In this document: positions 1 to 9,108 of the stretch, piece after piece
Numbering within the stretch: the stretch's first letter is position 1
Layout of the letters: every line of letters starts with the position of its first letter
DNA from: Mycoplasmataceae bacterium
GTDB taxonomy: Bacteria > Bacillota_I > Bacilli_A > Mycoplasmatales > Mycoplasmoidaceae
Length of the DNA stretch: 17,446 nt
Assembly (NCBI GenBank): GCA_031278855.1
Contig: JAITJR010000042.1
Span: 1-17,446, forward strand
Reading direction: 5' to 3'
Notes under the pieces: generated by a model
Database searches by the model: none
Told to the model about the DNA's origin: nothing
What the model saw: the letters and a program-made list of their open reading frames with translations, nothing else
Translations under genes and position numbers: made by a program

Positions 1-55
1 GAGCACCTGGTTTGGGACCAGGGGGTCGCAGGTTCGAATCCTGTCTTCCCGACCA
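1..55 (+). tRNA. tRNA-Pro(TGG), 5' end cut by window
   Basis: Only the 3' part is present. It has an anticodon arm with loop TTTGGGA (anticodon TGG), a T arm with loop TTCGAAT, an acceptor strand and an encoded CCA at 53-55. The next tRNA starts four bases later. In the Bacillus/mollicute cluster order Arg-Pro-Ala-Met-Ile-Ser-fMet-Asp-Phe an Ala tRNA would be expected here, and it is missing. Confidence 0.93.
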
Positions 56-59
56 TGAT

Positions 60-136
60 GGCAGGGTATCTCAGTTGGTTAGAGAACTCGGCTCATACCC
101 GGGGTGTCGTGAGTTCGAGCCTCACCCCTGCTACCA
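60..136 (+). tRNA. tRNA-Met(CAT), elongator
   Basis: It folds as a full cloverleaf. The acceptor is GGCAGGG/CCCTGCT, the anticodon loop is CTCATAC, the T loop is TTCGAGC and CCA is encoded. Position 1-72 is paired and the anticodon stem is not of initiator type, so it is not fMet. The CTCATAC loop and the place just before the second CAT tRNA match elongator Met in the conserved cluster. Confidence 0.85.
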
Positions 137-140
137 GTTA

Positions 141-218
141 GGAGCTTTAGCTCAATTTGGTTAGAGCCCCCGACTCATAATCGGTCTGTTGTAGGTTCGA
201 GTCCTACAAGCTCCACCA
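141..218 (+). tRNA. tRNA-Ile2(CAT), lysidine-type
   Basis: A cloverleaf with acceptor GGAGCTT/AAGCTCC, loop CTCATAA (CAT at 176-178) and encoded CCA. Its place directly after elongator Met and its similarity to mollicute tRNA-Ile2 point to the AUA-reading isoleucine tRNA. That tRNA needs TilS to turn C34 into lysidine (inference; tilS is not in the window). The initiator Met tRNA is elsewhere (14912-14988), which removes the main alternative. Confidence 0.78.
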
Positions 219-235
219 AGTCCATTTTTTTGAGA

Positions 236-268
236 AAGAACTCTTAGCAAATGCTAGAGTTCTTTTTT
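236..268 (+). terminator. Intrinsic terminator after the tRNA cluster
   Basis: The arms 236-248 and 253-264 pair through 12 bp with one bulged T, around a four-base loop. Six Ts follow (263-268). It ends the Pro-Met-Ile2 transcript. Confidence 0.85.
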
Positions 269-338
269 AAAATCTAGCGAAAACAAAAATGCTAAAATAA
301 AAACCACCGATAAAGATAAAAAAAATAAGGAGTAGATT

Positions 339-620
339 ATGAAAAGTTATTTAGAAGTTGAATATAAAAGAGAGTTGACACCAGAAGAAAGCAAGATTAT
401 TAATGGTTTGTTTAAAGATTATGATTGCTATTTAAAAGGTAATAAATGGTATTATGGTGGCAAAGATATCAAAATGGATTGGAGTTACTTACTAACACCA
501 CTTAATTGAATAGAAGACGAGCATAGAGATATGTGTAAGTTATTTAAGAAATGTTTCTTACATAGTATCGAAAGTGGCGATGTAATAGAAAGTTGAAAGG
601 AAGATGGCTATCTGAACTAA
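339..620 (+). CDS. Hypothetical protein, 93 aa, probably 3'-damaged
   Basis: This open frame is read with UGA as Trp. It starts MKSYLEVEYKRELTPEES and has a good Shine-Dalgarno, AAGGAG, at 328-333 just upstream of the ATG. It is lysine/acid rich with no membrane segment or signal peptide, and I recognise no family. It uses two UGG and two UGA codons. The frame stops at 618-620, but the two other frames immediately continue with protein-like sequence: frame 2 gives SELNLKNIEEAL before a TAG, and frame 1 gives VDLNTNHHNF onward to a TAA at 714. That pattern fits a longer gene broken by one or two small indels. It stands alone between the tRNA terminator and the convergent degV. Confidence 0.6.
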
Positions 621-714
621 ATTTAAAAAATATCGAAGAAGCTTTATAGTTGATTTAAATACTAATCATCACAATTTTAATAGTTATGATTACCCAAAAT
701 TTGTTTTAATTTAA
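604..714 (+). pseudogene. Out-of-frame continuation of the 339-620 gene, or a 36-aa ORF
   Basis: The frame from ATG 604 to TAA 712-714 contains a UGA-coded Trp and then FIVDLNTNHHNFNSYDYPKF. AAAGGA lies only two bases before the ATG, too close for a good ribosome site. I therefore favour a frameshifted 3' remnant of the upstream gene over a separate small gene. Raw reads or a homologue would decide. Confidence 0.35.
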
Positions 715-746
715 GCAGTGTAGGTAATTTTTTCGGGATTTTGGGT
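692..746. repeat. Inverted repeat near the convergent gene ends
   Basis: ACCCAAAAT (692-700) and ATTTTGGGT (738-746) form a perfect 9-bp inverted repeat with a 37-base loop. It lies between the 3' end of the small forward gene and the 3' end of reverse degV. It could act as a weak terminator, but no clear U tract follows either arm. Confidence 0.4.
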
Positions 747-850
747 GATTTCAAAAATACATATTACATATATATAAAATAACCTTAAATTTAAAGCGAC
801 ACTCAAAATTTTCACTTTAATATAGGTCAACAAAACTTTTGAAGTTAATT

Positions 851-1747
851 TTATTCGTCCGTGTTGTGCACTTTACGTTCAATCGTTGTTTCGATAGTTA
901 AACCGTAAGCACCACGATGGGCGTGAATTAGAACAACACTAGGAACCCAGCGAACTAAGATTTTTTCTCTAGGAAAATTAAACCCTTGTGAAATAAAATC
1001 TAAAATATCGTTTTTCTTTGTCTCGGGGTAACCAGAATAATAAATGGCAATATGCTTGATTTGTGCAACTGTTAGCGAATTATGGAAATCTTCCTTAATT
1101 AAGTCAATTATTTTTCGAATAATTGTGCGGTAATTCTTACCAATTCCACCATATAAATTTTTATTATCCAAATGAATAATTGGTTTCAATTTGAACAAAT
1201 TAATCACTTTCATAATGGTTTTTGTGATGCGACCACCTGATGACATTCCACTTAAATCTTCACATGAAAAATAAGTATCAATGTATTTGTACATGTTTTC
1301 AGCGGCGGCAATAATTTCAGCAACATCTTTGTTGGCAGCAATTAATTCCACAATTTTATACAAAACAAATTCATTGGCAGCACCGCCACTAGTGGAACGA
1401 ATGGGAAAAAACTTGCCAATTAAATCTTGCTGAACGATGAGCGATTGCATGTATTGACTAGATAAACCAATGGAAATTGGTAAAAAAATAATTTGGTCAT
1501 AGTTTTTTAACATCTGTTCTGCTTTTTCAATGAGTTTACCAATTGGTGTGGCACTAGTTTTAAATGACTCCTTTTGATCCAATCGTTCTAATAATTTTTC
1601 ACGAGTGATGGATTGATTATCATCGTCATAAGTTTGATTTTGAGCATCCGAGAACGATAGCGGTATTACCTCAATCTTGTGTTGACGAAGGAAAGTTTCG
1701 TCATATGTACATGAAGAATCAACTAAAACACCAATTCGTTTTTGCAT
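851..1747 (-). CDS. degV: DegV family fatty-acid-binding protein
   Basis: A 298-aa protein, full length for DegV. The N-terminal strand and binding motif VLVDSSCTYD lies at 7-16. TSATPIG (64-70), GLSSQYMQSL (94-103) and SSGGRITK (169-176) are the usual DegV lipid-site blocks, followed by the second alpha/beta domain ending in GAYGLTIET. In Firmicutes this family (FakB) binds free fatty acids and presents them to the kinase FakA; that role is inferred here and no fakA is in view. It is transcribed alone, divergently from the ssb-thrS operon. Its promoter TATAAT (1764 to 1759) leaves a leader of only about 5 bases and no Shine-Dalgarno. It has no in-frame UGA; its visible Trp (VRWVPS) is UGG. 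Confidence 0.93.
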   Translation of the reverse strand: MQKRIGVLVDSSCTYDETFLRQHKIEVIPLSFSDAQNQTYDDDNQSITREKLLERLDQKESFKTSATPIGKLIEKAEQMLKNYDQIIFLPISIGLSSQYMQSLIVQQDLIGKFFPIRSTSGGAANEFVLYKIVELIAANKDVAEIIAAAENMYKYIDTYFSCEDLSGMSSGGRITKTIMKVINLFKLKPIIHLDNKNLYGGIGKNYRTIIRKIIDLIKEDFHNSLTVAQIKHIAIYYSGYPETKKNDILDFISQGFNFPREKILVRWVPSVVLIHAHRGAYGLTIETTIERKVHNTDE

Positions 1748-1758
1748 AATTGCTAACT

Positions 1759-1764
1759 ATTATA
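1759..1764 (-). promoter_or_regulatory. -10 box of degV
   Basis: TATAAT on the reverse strand, 11 bases before the degV ATG. A weak -35 (TTCCCA, 1787-1782) sits at 17-bp spacing. The predicted start leaves a leader of about five bases. Confidence 0.6.
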
Positions 1765-1774
1765 GAGAAAAAGA

Positions 1775-1780
1775 TATAAT
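1775..1780 (+). promoter_or_regulatory. -10 box of the ssb-ssb-thrS operon
   Basis: A perfect TATAAT, 24 bases before the first ATG. A possible -35 TTGCTA (1750-1755) has 19-bp spacing. It is divergent and interleaved with the degV promoter, so the two polymerases compete for about 30 bp. Confidence 0.65.
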
Positions 1781-1804
1781 ATGGGAAACTTGAGGTTTTA
1801 AGAA

Positions 1805-2119
1805 ATGTTAAATAAAGTATTAATCGAAGGACAAGTTGTAAGAAGTACTTGAGGTCAAACAAAAGACGCAGGCTTCTTTGTTACCATCAAACAGGAACGT
1901 AAAGTTAATAAATTTACGTGAGCTAATTATTTTCCTTTGTATGCCAACCAACCATTGGCAAAAGATTTGGCAGCAATTGTTGAAAAAAATCCTTCGGCAT
2001 TAATAACGGTTGAAGGACAACTAAGAACTTATCTTTCAAAAAAAACAAACGAATGAAAGATTTCGATTCAATTTTAAAAAATAATTCAAAATGAGGAAAG
2101 CACGCAAACGGCTCAATAA
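1805..2119 (+). CDS. Small OB-fold single-strand DNA-binding-like protein (first copy)
   Basis: A 104-aa protein beginning MLNKVLIEGQVVRSTW. The opening 'N-V-x-L-x-G-x-V' strand, the middle basic/aromatic strand VNKFTWANYF, and VEGQLRTYLSKKTNEW match an SSB/PriB-type OB fold. It lacks the long acidic C-terminal tail and the usual ~150-aa length of a main SSB. Three UGA codons encode Trp. It leads a co-directional set with 6- and 11-base gaps to the second OB protein and thrS. From memory, M. genitalium/pneumoniae carry a small ssDNA-binding-like gene beside thrS (MG376/MPN554), which this resembles. The function is inferred from the fold. Confidence 0.72.
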
Positions 2120-2125
2120 AAGAAA

Positions 2126-2410
2126 ATGGAATTTGTAAATAAAGTAGAACTATCAGGAATAGTGGCAGAAATACGTACATCAGAGAGAGGCACCAATTTT
2201 ATCATGATTAAACAAAATATTACTTATGCTGGTGTAGAAAGAACTAGATTATTTGAAGCATTAATCAATGCTGAACGTCAAGATCTTATTAGTCAAGTTG
2301 CTCTAGATAAAAAAGTAAAAATATTTGGTTCTTTGACAATTTTTCGAGTAAAGAAATTTAATATTCACAAAATGTTAATTGAAATCAATCACGTTGAACC
2401 ATTAGAATAA
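2126..2410 (+). CDS. Small OB-fold single-strand DNA-binding-like protein (second copy)
   Basis: A 94-aa protein with the same layout as its upstream neighbour. It has an initial strand NKVELSGIVAEIRTS, a middle strand RTRLFEALINAERQDLI, and KVKIFGSLTIFRVKKF, where SSB has its 'V-x-G-x-L' strand. Its sequence has diverged far from the first copy. The gap to the upstream stop is 6 bases and to thrS 11 bases, with no promoter between. Two adjacent OB proteins suggest an ancient duplication, and possibly a heterodimer (inference). It is less SSB-like than the first copy and could bind RNA instead. Confidence 0.68.
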   Translation: MEFVNKVELSGIVAEIRTSERGTNFIMIKQNITYAGVERTRLFEALINAERQDLISQVALDKKVKIFGSLTIFRVKKFNIHKMLIEINHVEPLE

Positions 2411-2421
2411 TATAGGTTTAT

Positions 2422-4146
2422 ATGGAAATCAATCAAAGTTTAAATGCATTGGCTAGTATCGTACTAGCGAAGGCAATGAAGGATTTGTATCCGCAAATTA
2501 TTTTAGGCGAAAGTAATGTGGATGAAAACGGTTTTTCTTATAGTTTTGCTAGCGATACACCTATATCAATTAAAGATTTACCCAAAATTCTAAAACAAAT
2601 GCGTAAAAATATTGATCGAAACTATTTAGTAAAATATGCCTTAATTGACGCAACTGCCGCAACTAAGTTATTTTCAAAAGAAAAATATAAATTGGCAATC
2701 ATCGCATCTTTACCGCAAGTTTCCGTTGTTAAATTTGGTGAAGATTTTGTGGATATTTGTCCCCAAATGGACATCGTAAAATTAGCTACGATCAAAGCCA
2801 TCAAATTATTTAATGTTTCTGGTGTTTATTGAAAAAATAATGCTAAAAACGAGCAATTATCTAGTATTACTGGAGTAGCTTTTACAAACGAATCTGACTT
2901 GAATAGCTTTGAACAATCATTACAAGAACGTAAAGAAAGAGATCACCGTAAATTAGGTAGTGAACTACAGTTATTTACCTTTGATTTAATGGCTGGTCAA
3001 GGCTTACCGATTTGATTACCAAAAGGTGCAGCGATTAAATATGAAATTGATGCTTACATTCATAATCTTTTACAACGTAATGGTTATATGTTCGTTAATT
3101 CGCCAATATTAGGTTCGAAAGCTTTGTATGAAACTAGCGGTCATTGAACTCACTATCGTGAAAATATGTTTCCAGCTTTAGATGTAGACGGTGATATTCA
3201 TGTTTTACGCCCCATGACTTGTCCGCATCATTTGTTAGTTTACCAACAAAAGCCACGTTCCTATCGTGAATTACCATTTAGAATTGCAGAACATGCTATT
3301 CTACATCGTTATGAATCATCGGGTTCATTAACTGGTTTAGAGCGAGTCCGAAGCATGCAATTAATTGACACTCACATTATTTGTAAACCAGATCAAATTA
3401 AAAGCGTCGTTGAACGTTGTTATAAAATTATTAACGAAGCTAGCAATAATTTTGGCGTAAAAATATATTCGGTTGATTTAGCGTTACATGACCAAAATAA
3501 TCATGAAAAATTCTTTAAAAACGAATCAATGTGAACAGATGCTGAAGCAAACCTACGAAAAGTGTTAAATGAATTAAACATCAAATATAAAGAAGCTGTT
3601 GGTGAAGCTGCTTTATATGGTCCTAAAATAGATTTACAAGTCGAAACAGCTCTAGGTAGAATTATTACCGCCTATACCATTCAATTAGATTTTTTGTTAC
3701 CAGAACGATTTAATTTACAATACAAAGATGAAAAAGGTTTAATGCAAAGGCCAGTACTGATTCACGCTAGTGTGATCGGAACATTAGAGCGATTTGTATC
3801 TATTCTATTGGAACAAAATAAGGGTGTGTTTCCTTTGTGACTAGCTCCAGTACAAGTCGTAATTATTCCGATTAATCCGCTAGAACATGGTATTTATTGC
3901 GAAAAAATTACGCATGAACTAGAACAAAATTTAATTCGAGTGGAATTTGATAATAGTGATGACCGTTTAGCTAAACGAATTCGTGATGCTCAAATTCAAA
4001 AAATTCCTTACCAGGTTATTATTGGTGATAACGAAATTAAAAATAATTCTGTTTCATACCGTAAGTACGGCGAACAAAATAGTACCGAAGTGTCGTTTAC
4101 AGCTTTTGTAAAATTACTACAAACACAAATTGTTAGCCACGCATAA
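2422..4146 (+). CDS. thrS: Threonyl-tRNA synthetase, editing site degraded
   Basis: A 574-aa protein that charges tRNA-Thr. The class II core is intact. The zinc ligands are C267 (MTCPHH), H318 (IDTHIICK) and H448 ([13 protein letters not shown]). Motif 2 is HRYESSGSL with R296, TIQLDF is present, and the C-terminal anticodon domain follows [10 protein letters not shown]. The N-terminal TGS domain is absent, because the protein starts directly in the editing (N2) domain. There the HxxxH pair is replaced by I13 and K17 ([13 protein letters not shown]), and the histidine after the conserved Cys is replaced by D117 (VDICPQMD, C113 kept). Proofreading of Ser-tRNA-Thr is therefore probably lost, as reported for other mycoplasmas. 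In-frame UGA occurs several times at Trp positions. Confidence 0.96.
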
Positions 4147-4152
4147 AAATTT

Positions 4153-5103
4153 ATGACTAAAACAATTAAACAAGTTAATAAATACGATAAACTTTTTATT
4201 GTTGATATTAATCCAGATAACGATGAAATCACTAAAGATTTGGTGATTGGCCGTTTATCCAAGGTATTAAAAAACGTTTCGTTATATCAAAATTCAGTTA
4301 TTTTAAGTCATTCCACTTTATCGTTATTAAAAAAAATGGTCAAGGACATCGGCTTAAAAAAAGGTTTTATCATTAGTGATAATGGAGCACGAATTTATGA
4401 TATCTACCAAGATAAAGTTATTTATGATAATTGCATGAATAAGGACGAAGCTTTGGCGGTCACACACTATGCAATTATGCAAAATTCATTAGTTCTAATT
4501 TCAAGTAGTCAGCGTGAATACGCCTATAGTCTAAATTTAATTAATGCAATATCACTTAATAAAAGACATTATTTACCTTTACCCTACACTAATGATTACA
4601 CAAAAATTGTCCGATTTATTGAATCAACGGTTGTCCATAGCATTTTGATATATCAAAAAGAACGCGGACACATGTTGAAAGCGTTGGAAAATTTTAACAA
4701 AATTACAAAGGACTGAACTTTTAACGGTGTCGCTAGCCAACACTCCTATTTTGTGGTAACTGATAAAGCCGATAGTAAGTACAATGCTATTTTAAAACTA
4801 ATGGAATTCTTAAAAATTATTAATATGAATAATATACATTATTATGCATTAAACGCTTTAAATCATCAGTGTGTTGCTGCTTTTAAAAATCATTTGATTC
4901 ACCAAAACATTGCTCTAATTTCCAATTACTACAACAAAATTAACGAGCACGCCAACATTGACAATATGATTACTGATATTCGACGTGCTTTTTTTAATGA
5001 AAGTGACACCACCAATAATGCATACATTACTAAAGAAATCATTAGCACTAAACGTTTAGACGAAATCATGAATGAAGTTTGTAACGCTAAAAAAAGTATG
5101 TAA
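4153..5103 (+). CDS. Degenerate Cof-type HAD-like protein, possibly a pseudo-phosphatase
   Basis: A 316-aa protein, 6 bases after thrS. The overall Cof/HAD-IIB pattern is visible. A hydrophobic strand ends in the nucleophile region KLFIVDIN (D18). GFIISDNGARIYD corresponds to the 'SNGA-x-I-x-D' block, and DKADSKYNAILKLMEFLKI to motif III. However, the DxD motif is DIN (second Asp replaced by N20), and the metal-binding GDGxND motif appears to be replaced by a sequence like LNALNHQC. Without these residues phosphatase activity is unlikely. It has one UGA-coded Trp at residue 188. A regulatory or binding role is possible; the family assignment is moderate and the inactivity is inference. Confidence 0.65.
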
Positions 5104-5104
5104 T

Positions 5105-6031
5105 TTATCGTTTAGACTTATCAAACGGAATGCCATCATGAGCTGGGGCCATAGTTCGCTTAGAAAACGCTAGCAGAATTACAATGGTGATCACATATGG
5201 TACTGAAAAAGACACTTCCTTAGGCACACCCATATTCGTTAATATGTTAGTGGACGAAAGTGAAGTAAATAAAGCAAAACAAACTGAAATAAGAGTAATC
5301 CATTCAATTTTTCAACCACCTGCCACCATAATAGCTAAACCTAAAAATCCTAATCCAGCCGTATTACCAGCAAACTGACCAGCATTAAATAAAAATAGTG
5401 CTCCCGCCATTCCCGCCAGTGCTGCTGACAGCAAAACACCAATTCATTGGTATTTAATCACACTAATCCCTTGAGCATCAACGGCATTTGGATTTTCACC
5501 AACCGCAGTGTATCGCAAACCAATTCTAGTATGTTTCATGAAGATGTATAAACAAACAGCGATCATGAAAACTAACACAAATAATAGAATGGATGATAAA
5601 TAAATGCCGTTCCCCAAATAATCAAAACTAGCGAAACCACTTTGTAGTTTAGTCGCCCCATTGTAAAACGTCTTCGCTAGCGTACTATTTAAAAAAGTAG
5701 CAAAAGCCAATCCGGTCATGTTGATTGCTGTACCTGAAATAATATGATTAGCTTTCAGTTTAATTGTGGCAAAAGCATGCAATCATCCCATTAAGGTTGT
5801 TGAAACCATCGTCAATAATAACGGCACAATTAACATCCCAAATCCTAAATTCGCCATGCCAAGTATCGGTGATGAATAGATGCCAAAAAATAAAGCACCA
5901 ATACACATCATCCCATCAATGCCGATATTCACAATCCCTGCTCGTTCCGATAAGTAACCGCTCAATGCTCCAGCCAGTAATATGGCTGCAAACATCAAGA
6001 AGCCATCAAACAATATGCCCATATCTATCAT
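5105..6031 (-). CDS. Nucleoside ABC transporter permease (NupQ/YufQ-like)
   Basis: A 308-aa integral membrane protein of the BPD_transp_2 (RbsC/YufQ) family. About eight or nine hydrophobic segments are visible. AGIVNIGIDGMM and HTRIGLRYTAVGENPNAVDAQGI (the cytoplasmic coupling loop) are typical of this half of the BMP-type importer. Two UGA codons are read as Trp (5783-5785 and 5444-5446), and a third lies in AGGWKIEW. Without code 4 the gene would fall into fragments. Its ATG overlaps the end of nupP. It is the last gene of the importer operon, and its stop is one base from the convergent HAD gene. The partners are NupP, the double ATPase and the BMP binding protein. Confidence 0.9.
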
Positions 6032-7485
6032 ACAATTGACTCCTTATTAGGATTATTTTTATTTAAACGAACCGAAATTCGTTTTAAAAAGAATTGTTTA
6101 TTTTTTAATCTTAGTTGTTGATATTTTTGGTAAATTTGGTGTCGATAAAAACGATATTTATTTTTCGTTATTTTTTGGTTTGAGCAACGAATCCCGAATT
6201 TTTTCATTTTTGCTACCAAAAATTGTTGATCAAAACAATAGTCGGAGTCGGGTGACAAATTTTTATGCTTTAGATAATAAATCGTAGTGCTAGCATCATC
6301 TAAATCTTGATTAACGCTATTAATATAGTTTTGGTAATTATCAGCATAAACTTTGCCTCTAAATATGCGTAGGTACCATTTAAATGGCACTAAAAAATAA
6401 AAGATGCTAATAACTGCCGCCCCATAAACAATGATGCCAAAAATAGCATCAGAAATTGATGGATCAATCCCATAATTAGTTGACAGGGCTGCTTTGGTAC
6501 CATCAATCATGCCAAACAAACATGAAATTGGTAAAATGGCCCAAGGATTGGACATCGCAATTAATCCTACCGATATACCACTAAATCCTTGTTGCGGAAT
6601 CGATTTCGCAGCTACTTGAATGGGCATGGTAGTAGCATTACCTAAGTAAACCATCATTCCTAGTATTCCTGCAATCATCCCAGAAATACTCATTGCTAAT
6701 ACTTGATTTAATTTAACTGAATAGCCAACATATTGAGCTCCAAAAACCGACATCCCAGTATTAATGATTTTTTTGCCAAAAGTAGTATAAGTCAATAAAA
6801 CAACGGCAAAAATCGTAACAATAATTGCCAAAATAATTAAAGGTAATCATGAGTTACCATTAGGAGTTTGTAGTACCAAATTAATTGTGTTTTGTCCATT
6901 TAAATGACTTAAATCCATTGTGTATAAATTATCTGAACCAATTAAACATAATTTAGCGACCATCATAATTCCAATAAAATAAATAATTCAGTTCAACATA
7001 ATGCTAGAAACTACTTCATTCACATTAAAGTAAGCTTTGAGCACACCAATAATTGTCGCAATTACCCCAGCGGTTACAATACTTACTAATAACAATAATA
7101 GTTGACTTAAGCCGTTGGGTATATGCACCATGTGTTGAGCCACGATCGTAGCCACCACTCCGCCAAACATCATTTGTCCAGAAATACCAATGTTAAACAA
7201 ACCACATTTCATCGCGATAAGAAAAGCTACGGCAGCAACAGCAAAAATAGCAATCATCCCCATTGTATTATTAACCACATCAGGATGCGAAAATGGCGAT
7301 TTGAAAAACTGTACAAAAATTTTACCAAATAATGAACCATCATGATAAATAATAGATGTTACTGCCAATGCCAACACCATGGCAATTAAAATCGTTAGAA
7401 AAGAAATTAAAATACTTTTAAAGCCTTTTTTTCTTTTATCACTATGTAAGAATTTACCACCATAAAATTTCAACATTTGTTTCAT
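6025..7485 (-). CDS. Nucleoside ABC transporter permease (NupP/YufP-like) with long basic tail
   Basis: A 486-aa permease. The first ~360 residues carry the membrane helices and family blocks AMKCGLFNIGISGQMM, NVNEVVSSIMLNW, SVKLNQVLAMSISG and GFSGISVGLIAM. After the last helix (ISIFYFLVPFKW) about 120 residues follow, rich in Lys, Arg, Tyr and Asn. They have no membrane segment and are absent from the ~350-aa Bacillus protein; long versions occur in other mollicutes. The gene ends GTA-TGA-TAG: the UGA is Trp and the TAG is the stop, and this TGA overlaps the ATG of nupQ, so the two genes share 7 bases. It starts 2 bases after the ATPase stop. AAAGGAG inside the ATPase gene serves as its Shine-Dalgarno. 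Confidence 0.9.
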
Positions 7486-7487
7486 AA

Positions 7488-9107
7488 CTAGGCTCTCGCT
7501 CCTTTATGACTACCAATATGACGTCCAATCATGGCACGAGTGGTGTGTCGTGTTGGACCATAATAGGTAATTTGACCTCGTGACATTACCATAATGTCGC
7601 TAGCTATTTTAAATATTTCATCTAATTCGTACGAAATTAAAATAACTGCAGAACCTTTTTTAGCATCGGCAATAATATGATTATGCACTGCTTGAATCGC
7701 CCCAATATCCAATCCTCTAGTTGGCTGAACATAAACAATCAATTTATGTGGGCGACTAATTTCACGACCAAAAATCAATTTTTGTTGATTTCCACCTGAT
7801 AAACTGCGAGCAAGTGACTTACCACCATGTGCACCACGTACATCAAATTTCATACAAATATGATTAGCGTATTGAGCAATCATTTTCTTATTTAAAAATC
7901 CAAAACGCGAAAATGGTTTGGCATCAATTTGGGGTGTAACACAATTAAAAGCAACTGTTTCATCTAATAATAAACCATATTTATGACGATCTTCAGGAAC
8001 GTGGGCGACACCTAATTTATAAATATCTTTAACCGTTAAATTACTTAAGTTATGGACGGTTTTAATCTTGTCAGACTGAATTAGCTTAATTTCACCACTA
8101 GTTGGTTTGAGTAATCCGCCAATAACCAACGCTAATTCAGTTTGACCATTACCCTCGACCCCAGCAATCCCTAAAATTTGACCAGCATGCACGTTGAAAG
8201 AAATGCCCCTAAGTGCCTCAACTTTTTCAGTCGATAAACGTGGAGCATGCAAACTATTAATTTGTAACACAATTGGTTGTTGTTTATCTTGGTAAGCCAA
8301 CATCGGATTGTTTTCATCTTTTAATTTATGGCCCACCATGGCATTCGCCATTTGATCAACGGTAGTTTGACGGACGTCAAACTCACCAACTTTTTGACCC
8401 AAGCGAATAACCGTTGCATTGTCAGCTACTGCTTTTACTTCATTTAATTTATGAGTGATAATGATAATGGTTTTACCTTGTTTTTTAAATTGCAATAACA
8501 TTTTTAAAAAATCTTTAATTTCAGCATCACTTAAAACGGCGGTTGGTTCATCAAAAATTAAAATATCAGAATCACGATAAAGTAATTTAATAATTTCCAC
8601 ACGTTGTTGTTCGCCGACACTGACATCCGCTAGTTTTTTTTGTAAATTAACATGCAGATTATATTTTTGCATTAATTTACGAATTTTAACTTCTGCTTGA
8701 TGTTTATCTAAAAAACCAAAGCGTTTAGTAATTTCTGCTCCCAAAATAATATTTTCTAATAATGTAAAAACTTGCACCAACTTAAAATGTTGATGCACCA
8801 TTCCTAATCCTGCTTTCGTAGCATCTTGTGATGAATTGAAATTCAGAATTTGCCCATTAATTTTAATGTGACCGTAATCAGGACGATAAACTCCAAAAAG
8901 AATTGACATTAAAGTAGATTTGCCAGCTCCGTTTTCACCAATGATCGCATGAATGGTATTAGTTTTTACTTTGAGAGTGATATCTTTGTTAGCGATGATA
9001 GAACCATTAGCAAATGTTTTAGTGATCCCTTGCATTTCAACCGCAAATGCTGTTTTGGCATATTCTGCTTTGATATCATTTTCTTGAAATTTATTAATTC
9101 TTTTCAT
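7488..9107 (-). CDS. Nucleoside ABC transporter, fused double ATP-binding protein (NupO/YufO-like)
   Basis: A 539-aa protein with two nucleotide-binding domains in the RbsA/YufO style. Domain 1 has Walker A GENGAGKST (57-65), signature VSVGEQQR (162-169) and Walker B ILIFDEPT (182-189). Domain 2 has a degenerate Walker A GVEGNGQTE (316-324), signature LSGGNQQK (436-443) and QPTRGLD (461-467) in place of DEPT. This asymmetry is normal for the family, where only one site is fully active. It powers the two permeases downstream. The gaps are 1 base to the binding protein and 2 bases to nupP, so the operon is tightly coupled. No UGA codon is needed. Confidence 0.95.
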   Translation of the reverse strand: MKRINKFQENDIKAEYAKTAFAVEMQGITKTFANGSIIANKDITLKVKTNTIHAIIGENGAGKSTLMSILFGVYRPDYGHIKINGQILNFNSSQDATKAGLGMVHQHFKLVQVFTLLENIILGAEITKRFGFLDKHQAEVKIRKLMQKYNLHVNLQKKLADVSVGEQQRVEIIKLLYRDSDILIFDEPTAVLSDAEIKDFLKMLLQFKKQGKTIIIITHKLNEVKAVADNATVIRLGQKVGEFDVRQTTVDQMANAMVGHKLKDENNPMLAYQDKQQPIVLQINSLHAPRLSTEKVEALRGISFNVHAGQILGIAGVEGNGQTELALVIGGLLKPTSGEIKLIQSDKIKTVHNLSNLTVKDIYKLGVAHVPEDRHKYGLLLDETVAFNCVTPQIDAKPFSRFGFLNKKMIAQYANHICMKFDVRGAHGGKSLARSLSGGNQQKLIFGREISRPHKLIVYVQPTRGLDIGAIQAVHNHIIADAKKGSAVILISYELDEIFKIASDIMVMSRGQITYYGPTRHTTRAMIGRHIGSHKGARA

Positions 9108-9108
9108 A

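Noticed and set aside
141..218. Initiator tRNA
   Set aside because: Positions 1 and 72 pair, and the true initiator with C1-A72 is at 14912-14988.
5444..6031. Permease fragments as a broken pseudogene
   Set aside because: The breaks are UGA codons only, read as Trp; the full frame is intact and conserved.
5764..7332. Forward open frames opposite the permeases
   Set aside because: Their proteins are histidine/serine-rich antisense products of membrane-helix codons; the reverse-strand genes are conserved.
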